Assembly: GCA_963702695.1 (NCBI GenBank)
Contig: CAVPDS010000011.1
Coordinates: forward strand, 124,001-188,000
Source: VAZQ01 sp963702695
GTDB taxonomy: Bacteria > Pseudomonadota > Alphaproteobacteria > Rhizobiales > Xanthobacteraceae
Direction: 5' to 3'
Length of the DNA stretch: 64,000 bases
Part shown: in pieces, positions 1 through 7,314 of the stretch
How the letters are laid out: each line of letters starts with the position of its first letter
Numbering within the stretch: position 1 is the first letter of the stretch
Notes under the pieces: model-generated
Told to the model about the DNA's origin: nothing
The model's database searches: none
Seen by the model: only the letters and a program-made list of their open reading frames with translations
Program-made: the position numbers and the translations under genes

Positions 1-176
1 GGACCGATGTCGTACAGGTAACGCCCATGCAGATACGCAAACGGCGCGTAGAGATGATAGTAGAGCAGGTCCCAGTTGTCGTCGGGCCCGAGCGCGACGG
101 ACAGGATGCCGGCGCCGCAGATCACGAGCGCATAAAGGCCGAAGCGCCATCGGGCGAATGAAGTGTCAGCCGGCAC
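1..176 (-). CDS. N-terminal fragment of a polytopic membrane protein
   Basis: A reading frame starts at a GTG at 176, nine bases after the stop of the TctC gene, and runs off the left edge. The 58 visible residues contain one hydrophobic helix (about residues 13-30), then an acidic-aromatic stretch with DDNWDLLYYHLYAP. A short first helix followed by a D/N-W-D-x-x-Y-Y-H motif resembles the start of GT-C fold or DUF2029-like membrane glycosyltransferases. The family call is inference; the frame and close spacing are seen directly. It probably forms the end of the minus-strand run pgi-arfB-tctC. Confidence 0.5.
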   Translation of the reverse strand, partial: MPADTSFARWRFGLYALVICGAGILSVALGPDDNWDLLYYHLYAPFAYLHGRYLYDIG

Positions 177-185
177 GACGCCCGC

Positions 186-1226
186 TCAGTTCGCGATCGC
201 CTTCACGCGCTCGATCACGTCCTTCGGCGTGGCGTAGAGCTTGTCGACCACGTTCTGCACGTAGTCGCCGCCGCGGTGCTGGACTTCCAGGCCCATCTTG
301 TCGGCCTCGGCGAGGAACGCCGGGTCCTTGAGCGTTTGTTCGAACGCGGTGCGCAACGCCGCGAGCCGCGCCGGCGGCAGGCCGGGCGGCGCGAAGAACG
401 GACGGCCCATCTCCTGCGGCCCGAACAGAAACTCGAACACCCTGCGATCGTCGGGCGTGCGCGCGTAGTCCTGGATCAGCGGGACGTCGGGCAGATCGGG
501 ATGCTTCACCAGCGCCATCTGGAACAGGATGTTGATCTTCTTCTCCCGCAGCCACTCCGGCTTGCGCAGCTTGATGATGGTCCAGCCCAGCCCGCAATTG
601 CCTTCGAGCTCGCCGCGCTCCATTGCGAGGTTCATGTCGGCCGAGCTCTGGTAGCCGGTCACGATCTTGAACTTGGTGCCGGTGAGCTTGTTGGCGGCTT
701 TCGGAAACACGACTTCGGTCGCGTCCGAGCCGGTGCCGCCGACGATCACCTCCTTGCTCATGGCGTCCTGCAACGTTTTCACCGGCGAGGTGTACCAGGA
801 CAGGCAGGTCGTGTTCTCGACGTTGGCGGTGCCGATCCAGCCGAACTTGCGCCCATCGAACTTGGCGTTGGCATTGCCGAGCAGCGGCTCGATCGCGGCG
901 GTGCGGCCGGTGATGGCGAAGGCCAAGCCGTCGCGCGGCGCGGTGTTGTAGATCGTATTGGCGACGACCAGGCCGCCGGCGCCCGGTACGTGCTGCACTA
1001 CCAGGCTGGGATTGCCGGGAAGGTGGCGGCCCATGTGGCGCGCGAGCGCCTGCGCATAGAAGCTCGCGCTGCCGCCGGGACCGAAGCCGACCATGATCGC
1101 GATCTGCTTGCCGCGGTAGAAGTCGGCGACGGCGTTCTGCGCATGCGCCGGCAGCGACGCGGCGAGCGCTAGGGCGGCAACCAACAACCGCAAGCAAGAC
1201 CTCGCCAGCACGCTCGCCTCCCGCAT
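186..1226 (-). CDS. TctC/Bug-type tripartite tricarboxylate transporter substrate-binding protein
   Basis: 346 aa. An N-terminal signal peptide ends at a likely AHA-Q site near residue 29, so the protein should be periplasmic. The Bug/TctC pattern is present: a beta strand with GFGPGGSA near residues 47-54, then VPGAGGLVVAN near 81-91. Such receptors hand carboxylates and other small acids to TctAB-type membrane permeases, but no tctA or tctB gene is visible nearby, so it is probably an orphan receptor. The ATG at 1226 has no clear Shine-Dalgarno sequence; a GTG at 1211 is preceded by GGGAGG and may be the true start. It lies 25 bp after arfB on the same strand. The ligand is unknown. Confidence 0.85.
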   Translation of the reverse strand: MREASVLARSCLRLLVAALALAASLPAHAQNAVADFYRGKQIAIMVGFGPGGSASFYAQALARHMGRHLPGNPSLVVQHVPGAGGLVVANTIYNTAPRDGLAFAITGRTAAIEPLLGNANAKFDGRKFGWIGTANVENTTCLSWYTSPVKTLQDAMSKEVIVGGTGSDATEVVFPKAANKLTGTKFKIVTGYQSSADMNLAMERGELEGNCGLGWTIIKLRKPEWLREKKINILFQMALVKHPDLPDVPLIQDYARTPDDRRVFEFLFGPQEMGRPFFAPPGLPPARLAALRTAFEQTLKDPAFLAEADKMGLEVQHRGGDYVQNVVDKLYATPKDVIERVKAIAN

Positions 1227-1251
1227 TTGGTCTGATTGCGCGCAGTGTAAA

Positions 1252-1674
1252 CTAATCCGAGGCCGGCCGCTGCCGGCGCAAGCCCTTGATCGTCCCGCGG
1301 CGTTTCTTGCCTTCGAGCCGGCGTTCGCGCGAGGCTTTGGTGGGCCGGGTCGGGCGGCGCGGCTTGGGTAGCTCGGCGGCGCGGCGGATGAGCTCGACGA
1401 GGCGGTCGAGCGCGTCCTGGCGGTTGCGCTCCTGGGTGCGGTGACGTTGCGCGGTGATGACGATCACGCCGTCGTTGGTGAGGCGGCTGCCCGCGAGCAA
1501 TTCGAGTCGCGCCCGCACCGCGCCCGGCAGCGAGGGCGAGTGCCGCGCGTCGAAGCGGAGCTGCACCGCGCTGGCGAGCTTGTTGACGTTCTGCCCACCC
1601 GGGCCGGAGGCGCGGATGAAGCTCTCCTCCAGCTCGCGTTCCTCGATCGCGATGGTGTCGGTGATGCGGATCAT
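1252..1674 (-). CDS. arfB: Peptidyl-tRNA hydrolase ArfB (class I release factor-like)
   Basis: 140 aa, the usual size for ArfB/YaeJ. The catalytic GGQ motif sits in SGPGGQNVNK near residues 24-32. The C-terminal third is a very basic tail rich in K and R (residues about 105-137), which in this family enters the mRNA channel of stalled ribosomes. It rescues non-stop ribosomes by hydrolysing peptidyl-tRNA. The start ATG at 1674 is chosen because the open frame continues upstream into pgi, where it is only a shadow. It lies 10 bp after pgi, so the two are probably co-transcribed. Confidence 0.93.
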   Translation of the reverse strand: MIRITDTIAIEERELEESFIRASGPGGQNVNKLASAVQLRFDARHSPSLPGAVRARLELLAGSRLTNDGVIVITAQRHRTQERNRQDALDRLVELIRRAAELPKPRRPTRPTKASRERRLEGKKRRGTIKGLRRQRPASD

Positions 1675-1684
1675 CGGCCCCCGC

Positions 1685-3001
1685 TCAGGACCCGCTGACG
1701 AGATAGCGCTTCGCCAGCACCTTGCCTTCCTCCACCGCCGGCTGGTCAAAGGCGTCGACGCCGAACAGGTGCGCGGCGATAATCGTCTCCAGCATGAAAT
1801 GCATGAGCAATTCGCCGAGGCTCCTCTCATCGAGTGTTTCGAGGTGAATGGTGCGGACCGGGCAGCCGTTCTTCGCCAGCGTCTCGGCGGTGGCGCGGCC
1901 TTGCGCGGCGACGAGATCGCCGATGGTCTTGCCGGCGAAGTCGGGCTCGCCGCAGAGCCGCGCGAGATCGGCCGCGATGCGCGGCCCGCGTCCCGCCACG
2001 CCGGCGGTGAGGATCGTGAACAGCTTGTCGCGCGGGCCGGCGATGAAGAGCTGAAGCTGGCTGTGCTGATCGACCGGGCCGAGCGCGCCGATCGGCGTCG
2101 TGCCCTTGCCGTCCTTGCCGAGGCTTTCCGCCCAAAGTTGGACGTACCAGCGGGTGAAGCGTTCGAGCCGGTCGGCATAGGCCAGCATCGCCGCTATTGG
2201 TTTGGTCGGGGCGAGCGCCGCCGCCAGCGCCGCGCCGACGGCGGGGGGAACGTCCGCGGGTGCGCGGCCTTCGAGCACCGGTGCGAGCGCGGCGGCCGCG
2301 CCCTCGCGCAACAGCGCGATATCGAGGCCGAGGAGCGCCGCCGGCAGGAGACCCACGTTGGTCAGCACGGAGAAGCGTCCGCCGACGCCGGGATCGTGGT
2401 CGAGCATCGCGACCTCGTGCGCCGCCAGCAGCGTACGGAGACCGCTCATCTTGGCGCCCTTGGCAGGCTCGGTCAGGCCGAGAAACAGCTCCGGAATGCG
2501 CGCGGCGAGGCCGGCTTCCTTCACCGCCGCGAGCGCGGTGGTGGTCTGCATCAGGGTCTCGCCGGTGCCGCCCGATTTCGAAATGGCGATGAAGCGGCTC
2601 GAGGCGAGCGGCAGTTTCGCCAGCAGCGCGCCGTAGGTCTCGGGGTCGAGGTTGTCCATGAAGTGCAGGCGCGGCGGATCGCGCAGCGCGCCGGCGCCGG
2701 GCACGCCGTGACCGGCAAGTTGGGCCAGCGTCTGCCCGCCCAGGCTCGATCCGCCGGTTCCCAGGATGACGATGTCGGTCGCATCCGCTGCGAGCGTCAG
2801 CGCCGCATCGTGGATGGCGGCGAGATCGCCCTGCTCCTGCGGCAGCCGCAGCAGCGGTAATCCGCCGTCGGCATGGCGAGCGCGCAACCACGCCAGCGCG
2901 TCGCCGGTGCGGGCGAGCGCGGCAGCGAACACGTCGGCGGGCACGCCATGGGGGCCCACGCGTTCGGCCCGCGCAAGGTCGATGGATTGGCTGATCGGCA
3001 T
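1685..3001 (-). CDS. pgi: Glucose-6-phosphate isomerase
   Basis: 438 aa, matching the shorter PGI class. It interconverts glucose 6-phosphate and fructose 6-phosphate in the cytoplasm. The sugar-isomerase phosphate loop (LGTGGSSLGG), the SKSGGTGET segment, the PGI signature around VGGRFSVLTNVG, and DQHSQLQLF before the C-terminal helices are all visible. The ATG at 3001 is preferred over a start 12 codons upstream because GAGGAA lies six bases before it. It heads the pgi-arfB-tctC run. The C-terminal lysine expected in the active site falls in EEGKVLAKRYL. Confidence 0.93.
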   Translation of the reverse strand: MPISQSIDLARAERVGPHGVPADVFAAALARTGDALAWLRARHADGGLPLLRLPQEQGDLAAIHDAALTLAADATDIVILGTGGSSLGGQTLAQLAGHGVPGAGALRDPPRLHFMDNLDPETYGALLAKLPLASSRFIAISKSGGTGETLMQTTTALAAVKEAGLAARIPELFLGLTEPAKGAKMSGLRTLLAAHEVAMLDHDPGVGGRFSVLTNVGLLPAALLGLDIALLREGAAAALAPVLEGRAPADVPPAVGAALAAALAPTKPIAAMLAYADRLERFTRWYVQLWAESLGKDGKGTTPIGALGPVDQHSQLQLFIAGPRDKLFTILTAGVAGRGPRIAADLARLCGEPDFAGKTIGDLVAAQGRATAETLAKNGCPVRTIHLETLDERSLGELLMHFMLETIIAAHLFGVDAFDQPAVEEGKVLAKRYLVSGS

Positions 3002-3097
3002 GGCGTTCCTCGTCCCGTGCAGAGAACGCATGACCATAGCCGCGCGCGAAGATCAATGGCAGCGTGGGTCGTACGGGGAGCGCACAACGAGTCAGCT

Positions 3098-3124
3098 CCC
3101 GGATCGACCCTTCGGTCGTCCGGG
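3098..3124. repeat. Imperfect palindrome between pgi and the M16 gene
   Basis: The arms CCCGGATCGACC and GGTCGTCCGGG pair with one bulged base around a 4-nt loop. It sits after the stop of the second M16 gene and upstream of pgi. There is no run of T after it on either strand, so it could be a REP-like palindrome as easily as a terminator. Confidence 0.45.
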
Positions 3125-3147
3125 GATGACACTCCCGGGCCGCCGAT

Positions 3148-4506
3148 TCAGCCGCCCTGGCTGGTCGAGGTGACACCCTTGGGCTTGCCGACCACCGTTA
3201 CCAGCAGGCCGCCGCTGAGCAGGCGCTTCGACACCCGCTTCGCATCTTCGAGCGTTACCGCGTCGATCATCGCGGAGCGGCGATCGATATAATCGATGCC
3301 GAGATGATCGAGCTGGAGCTGCACGAGCTGGCTTGCGATCTTGCTCGAAGTGTCGAAGCCGAGCGCATAGGAGCCCTTGAGGTAGGTCTTGGCCTTGGCC
3401 AATTCGTCCGCGGTCGGGCCGTCCTTGGCGAACTGGCTGACTTCCCGCGTGATGATGTCGATCGCCTCGCCGGTTACGTCGGCGCGCGTGGCGGTGCCCC
3501 CGATCATTATCGCCGTGTGGTTGAGCCAGAGCAGGCTGGTAGAGACGCCATAGGCGAGGCCGCGCTTCTCGCGCACTTCGCGATAGAGCCGCGAAGAGAA
3601 CGCTCCGCCGCCGAGGATGTGATTGACGATATAGGCGGCGATGAAATCGGGGTCGTTGCGCTCGATGCCAGGACCGCCGAAGGTGACGACCGCTTGCGGC
3701 ACGTCGAGGTCGACCACGATCCGGCGGTCCATGCCCTGCATGGTGACGTTCGGGATCGGCTTGAGGTCGCCCTTGGCCGGCAGCGGGCCGAAGGTGCGGT
3801 CGATCAGGGCTGCAGCACCGTCAAGGTCGATGTCGCCGACCACCGCGATCTTGAGCGTGTCGCGAGCGAACACGCGCTTGGTGTAGGCACGCATGTCATC
3901 GGCGGTGATGCGGGGCACCGATTCCAGCGTGCCGTTGACCTGCCGTCCGTAGGGGTGATCGGGAAACGCGGTCGACCACCAAGTACGGCTCGAAATGTCG
4001 TTCGGGCTCGTGGTGGCGCGCTGCAGCTGCGAGATGATCTGCGAACGCACGCGCTCGATGGCGTTGGCTTCGAACCGCGGCGCCGTGAGTGCGAGCCGCA
4101 AGAGGTCGAACGCCTCGTCCTTGTTGTCCTTCAGCGTGCGCAGCGTGCCGCGCACGGAGTCGCGGCCGGTCTGGAAACCCAGCTCGATCGCCTTGTTCTC
4201 CAGCCGCTCCTTGTAGGCCTTGGCGTCGAGATCGCCGGCACCTTCGTCGAGCAGATCGATTGCGAGATTGGCGACCCCGGGCTTGTCGGCGGGATCCTGG
4301 GCGCCGCCGCCTTCGAATGCGAAGTCGACGGCCACCAGCGGAACGGCAGGGTCGCGCACGACCCACGCTTCAATCCCGCCGGGCGTCACGAGGCGTTCGA
4401 TCTTGGTGGCGTGGGCGGACGGCGCGGCGAGCGCGACAAACGCGGTGGCGATGAGCGCGGCCGCAGCCTGACGCGTGGCGCGGGGGAACGACAGGGGCAT
4501 GGTCAC
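3148..4506 (-). CDS. M16 family peptidase-like protein, non-catalytic partner
   Basis: 452 aa with a signal peptide (likely AHA-T near residue 33). It has the two-lobed M16 fold pattern, including HPYGRQVNG in the first half and GGGAFSSRLYREVREKRGLAYGV in the second, but no HxxEH zinc motif where the first lobe should carry it. It therefore resembles the inactive subunit of M16 heterodimers (the MPP-alpha role), completing the cavity formed with its upstream neighbour. Its GTG start at 4506 overlaps the neighbour's TGA (GTGA overlap, 4503-4506), which implies translational coupling; an ATG at 4500 is the alternative start. The dimer is inference. Confidence 0.88.
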   Translation of the reverse strand: MTMPLSFPRATRQAAAALIATAFVALAAPSAHATKIERLVTPGGIEAWVVRDPAVPLVAVDFAFEGGGAQDPADKPGVANLAIDLLDEGAGDLDAKAYKERLENKAIELGFQTGRDSVRGTLRTLKDNKDEAFDLLRLALTAPRFEANAIERVRSQIISQLQRATTSPNDISSRTWWSTAFPDHPYGRQVNGTLESVPRITADDMRAYTKRVFARDTLKIAVVGDIDLDGAAALIDRTFGPLPAKGDLKPIPNVTMQGMDRRIVVDLDVPQAVVTFGGPGIERNDPDFIAAYIVNHILGGGAFSSRLYREVREKRGLAYGVSTSLLWLNHTAIMIGGTATRADVTGEAIDIITREVSQFAKDGPTADELAKAKTYLKGSYALGFDTSSKIASQLVQLQLDHLGIDYIDRRSAMIDAVTLEDAKRVSKRLLSGGLLVTVVGKPKGVTSTSQGG

Positions 4507-5873
4507 GAATGCTTCTCCTCGTGCGGCAACTCCTTGACGAGGTATCCCGTCACCGAGCGGCGCTTATCCAACCATTGCCGGGCGGCGTCGCGCACCGCGT
4601 CGGCCTTCACCGCCTTGATGCGGTCGGGCCAGCCCTTCACATCGTCGACCGTCGATCCGGTGGCGAGCGCGGCGCCGTACCAGCGCGCGAGCGTACTCTG
4701 ATTGTCCTGGGCATAGACGGCGTCGGCGATCATGCGGCCTTTTGCGCGCTCAAGCTCCTCGCTGGTGATGCCCTTGTCAGCGACTTCCGCCAGCACCGCA
4801 TCGATTTCCAATTCGATCTGCCGCAGGGTGACTCCTGGCTTCGGCGTGCCGTAGACGGTGAAATTGGTGGGATCGAGCGCGGTGCTGGAATAGCCGGCGC
4901 CGGCGCTCACCGCGATGCCTTTTTCGACCACGAGCGCGTCATAGAGCCGGCTGTTGGCGCCGCGGCCAAGGACATGGGCGAGCACTTCCAGCGCTTCGCT
5001 TTCCCCCGGCTTGGCCGAGGTGCTCGATGGCACGAGGTAATAGCGTTGCATGCTTGGCTGGGTGACGCGCGGGTCCGCCATCGTGACGGTGCGGACGGCC
5101 TCTGGCGTGGGCTCCTGCGGACGAACGCGCGGTCCAATGTCGACCAGGCGAGGCACCTTGCCGTAAGTCTCCTCCGCCAGCGTCTTGACCTCGTCGGCGG
5201 TCACGTCGCCGGCGACTACCAGGATCGCGTTGTTGGGCGTGTAGAAGCGCTTGTAGAAGGCGAGCGCGTCGGCGGCTGTGAGCTTCTCGATCTCCTGGTG
5301 CCAGCCGATCACCGGCCGGCCGTAGGGATGATTGAGGTAGAGCGCCGCTTCCATCTGTTCGCTGAGACGCGAGGGCGGGCTGTTGGCGACGCGCATATTG
5401 TATTCTTCGAGCACCACCTGGAGCTCCGGCTTCACGACCTCTTCAGTGAGCACGAGGCCGGTCATGCGATCCGACTCGAGCTCCATCATCTGCTTGAGGT
5501 GCTCCTTGGCGACGCGCTGGAAATAACCGGTGTAGTCGGAGGTGGTGAACGCGTTCTCCTGGCCGCCGATAACGGCGACCGTCTGCGAGAACAGGCCGTC
5601 CGGATTTTTCTTGGTGCCCTTGAACATCAAATGTTCGAGAAAATGGGCGAGGCCGGATTTGCCGGGGGTCTCGTCCGCCGAGCCGACCTTGTACCAGACC
5701 ATGTGGGTGACGACGGGAGTGCGATGGTCGGGGATCACCACGACTTCAAGGCCGTTGCCGAGGGTAAAATGCGAGATCTCCGGACCCGCGGCGAGGGCGT
5801 GGGTCGGAACGGACAAAGCCGCCGCGGCCAGAAAGCCAACGGCGGCGATGGCACCTTTAAGGGCATGCAACAT
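4503..5873 (-). CDS. M16 family zinc metallopeptidase, catalytic subunit
   Basis: 456 aa with a signal peptide (LAA-G near residue 29). The inverted zinc motif HFLEH lies at residues 77-81, and the third ligand is the glutamate in LEEYNM about 76 residues later, the spacing usual for pitrilysin/MPP-like enzymes. The HPYGRPVIG motif follows near residue 190. It is predicted to degrade peptides in the periplasm. It forms a two-gene unit with the inactive M16 protein, stop and start overlapping by 4 bp. The physiological substrate is unknown. Confidence 0.93.
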   Translation of the reverse strand: MLHALKGAIAAVGFLAAAALSVPTHALAAGPEISHFTLGNGLEVVVIPDHRTPVVTHMVWYKVGSADETPGKSGLAHFLEHLMFKGTKKNPDGLFSQTVAVIGGQENAFTTSDYTGYFQRVAKEHLKQMMELESDRMTGLVLTEEVVKPELQVVLEEYNMRVANSPPSRLSEQMEAALYLNHPYGRPVIGWHQEIEKLTAADALAFYKRFYTPNNAILVVAGDVTADEVKTLAEETYGKVPRLVDIGPRVRPQEPTPEAVRTVTMADPRVTQPSMQRYYLVPSSTSAKPGESEALEVLAHVLGRGANSRLYDALVVEKGIAVSAGAGYSSTALDPTNFTVYGTPKPGVTLRQIELEIDAVLAEVADKGITSEELERAKGRMIADAVYAQDNQSTLARWYGAALATGSTVDDVKGWPDRIKAVKADAVRDAARQWLDKRRSVTGYLVKELPHEEKHS

Positions 5874-5972
5874 CAGGGCCTCACACGATACTGGGCGGGC
5901 CCGTCATCTGCCAGGCCAAGCGAGCGCGGGACGAATATACGTAGGCCGGACGAAGATTAAAGACCGGACTTG

Positions 5973-6006
5973 TTAATGGTCTTCGCCGCTTAATGGTCTT
6001 CGCCGC
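5973..6006. repeat. 17-bp tandem duplication over a stop codon
   Basis: The 17-bp unit TTAATGGTCTTCGCCGC occurs twice head to tail (5973-5989 and 5990-6006). The second copy contains the TAA stop and the last five codons of the adjacent minus-strand gene, so the duplication adds a second copy of the C-terminal codons and stop just downstream. It does not disturb the frame. Confidence 0.85.
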
Positions 6007-6718
6007 GGACCTCGCCCGACGCGTAGTCGATATCGCGGGCCTTCGCAGGCGCGCGCTTCTTGCTCACGCCATAGGGCGCGGTCGGCGATGGGGTCTGATA
6101 TCCGGTTGGCGGCTGAGTCAAGTTGGCACGAGGCGGCTCACCCGTAAAGGTGCCCGTCTCTTCCCGGTTGGGATTGACGGCATTGGTGAAGAGCCCACCG
6201 ATATAGCCAAGCTTCGACGGCGCTATAGGGGCACCGTCTTCGATGGTGGTGTCGGCGGGTCGGGTGCTGCCGGTAATGGTGGGTGCGCCGCCGGGATTGA
6301 GCTGGCCCGGCAGCAACCCCCCGCCCTCGCTCTCCGGATCCAGGCTGCCCTGGTTCGACTTGTTGGCCTGGGTGTAAAGCTTGGCCTTGGCCGCCGCCTT
6401 GCGTTTTTTAGCGTCCGGATCGACCGGCCAGGATGCCGGGACCGCACTGGCGCGGCTGGACTCCGGCTTCGGCAGCTCGGTGTTCGGCGGGATGACGAGC
6501 GGCGACCGCTCGCGGTAATTTGCTTCGTTCTCGGTTCCGTTCTTGAAACCGAGGCCCCGCATCAAATCCTCGACCGGATTGAAATCCCAAATGCTGCTCT
6601 TTTCCTCGCCGTCCTCGGCGCGCGCCGCCCCCTGAGCAAAGCCCGTGACCACGGCCAGTCCAAGCGCGCCGCACAGAAGCGCACGCTGCATCCGCCTCGT
6701 CCAACGAGACTCGATCAT
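5990..6718 (-). CDS. Secreted Pro/Gly-rich protein of unknown function
   Basis: 242 aa. A signal peptide with a basic start (RWTRRMQR) and an ARA-E cleavage site near residue 34 predicts export. The mature part is low in hydrophobic residues and rich in P, G, T and N, with no recognisable enzyme motif; it looks partly disordered and ends in a mixed-charge tail. It lies 57 bp after lspA on the same strand and upstream of the M16 pair, so it may belong to an ileS-lspA-M16 transcript. No lipobox cysteine is visible, so it is probably not an LspA substrate. I do not recognise the family. Confidence 0.75.
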   Translation of the reverse strand: MIESRWTRRMQRALLCGALGLAVVTGFAQGAARAEDGEEKSSIWDFNPVEDLMRGLGFKNGTENEANYRERSPLVIPPNTELPKPESSRASAVPASWPVDPDAKKRKAAAKAKLYTQANKSNQGSLDPESEGGGLLPGQLNPGGAPTITGSTRPADTTIEDGAPIAPSKLGYIGGLFTNAVNPNREETGTFTGEPPRANLTQPPTGYQTPSPTAPYGVSKKRAPAKARDIDYASGEVRGEDH

Positions 6719-6775
6719 GGTGATCCCCTCAACCCCGCGGCCCCGACGCCGGTGGCAATGCCCCCGTCGTACGCA

Positions 6776-7309
6776 TTATGGGTTCGATCGCGGCGCTTTT
6801 GCGGCGCGGTCTCCCATGGCGGATTCGAACAGAAGGCCGATCACACCGGCAACGATGGTGGCATCGGCGATGTTGAAAACGTACCAGTTGTACCGTTCCC
6901 CGCCGACGGTCAGGTGGAGCAGTACGAAATCCATGACCCCCGGCCAGTGCAGCCGGTCGACGGCGTTCCCGAGTGCGCCGCCGATGATCAGGCCGAGCGA
7001 CACCGCGGTCAGCCGGGTGGTAGCCCGCGCCAGCCAGATCCACAGCAGCGCGACGGCAATCAGTTTGAGCGCGAACAGCGCCCACTGCCCAAACGGGCCC
7101 TGCTGCTGCAAAAGGCCGTAGCTGATGCCGGCATTCCAGGTCAGGACCAGGTCGAGGAACGAGGTCAGCTCGACCACCCCCCGGGAACCGAGGTCGAAGA
7201 CGAAGAACAGCCAGAGCTTGACCGCCTGGTCGGCCGCGGCGCTGACGAGCGCAACGATAAGGCCGAGCCGCGTCAACGGGCCGGCGAACAGGGGTGGCGT
7301 GCTCGCCAT
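6776..7309 (-). CDS. lspA: Signal peptidase II (lipoprotein signal peptidase)
   Basis: 177 aa, near the usual family length. Four hydrophobic helices are visible. The two catalytic aspartates lie in GNAVDR and in FNIADATI, both standard LspA motifs. It cleaves diacylglyceryl-modified prolipoproteins in the inner membrane. The ATG at 7309 is chosen because an upstream start would overlap ileS; with it the gap after the ileS stop is only 5 bp, the classic ileS-lspA arrangement. Confidence 0.95.
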   Translation of the reverse strand: MASTPPLFAGPLTRLGLIVALVSAAADQAVKLWLFFVFDLGSRGVVELTSFLDLVLTWNAGISYGLLQQQGPFGQWALFALKLIAVALLWIWLARATTRLTAVSLGLIIGGALGNAVDRLHWPGVMDFVLLHLTVGGERYNWYVFNIADATIVAGVIGLLFESAMGDRAAKAPRSNP

Positions 7310-7314
7310 CGCGC

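Noticed and set aside
1675..2178. Extension of arfB upstream to 2178
   Set aside because: It lies antisense-free but inside pgi, in another frame; ArfB proteins begin at the MIRI segment at 1674.
6820..6845. GGATTCGAAC as part of a tRNA T-loop
   Set aside because: It lies in the lspA coding region and no cloverleaf can be drawn around it.
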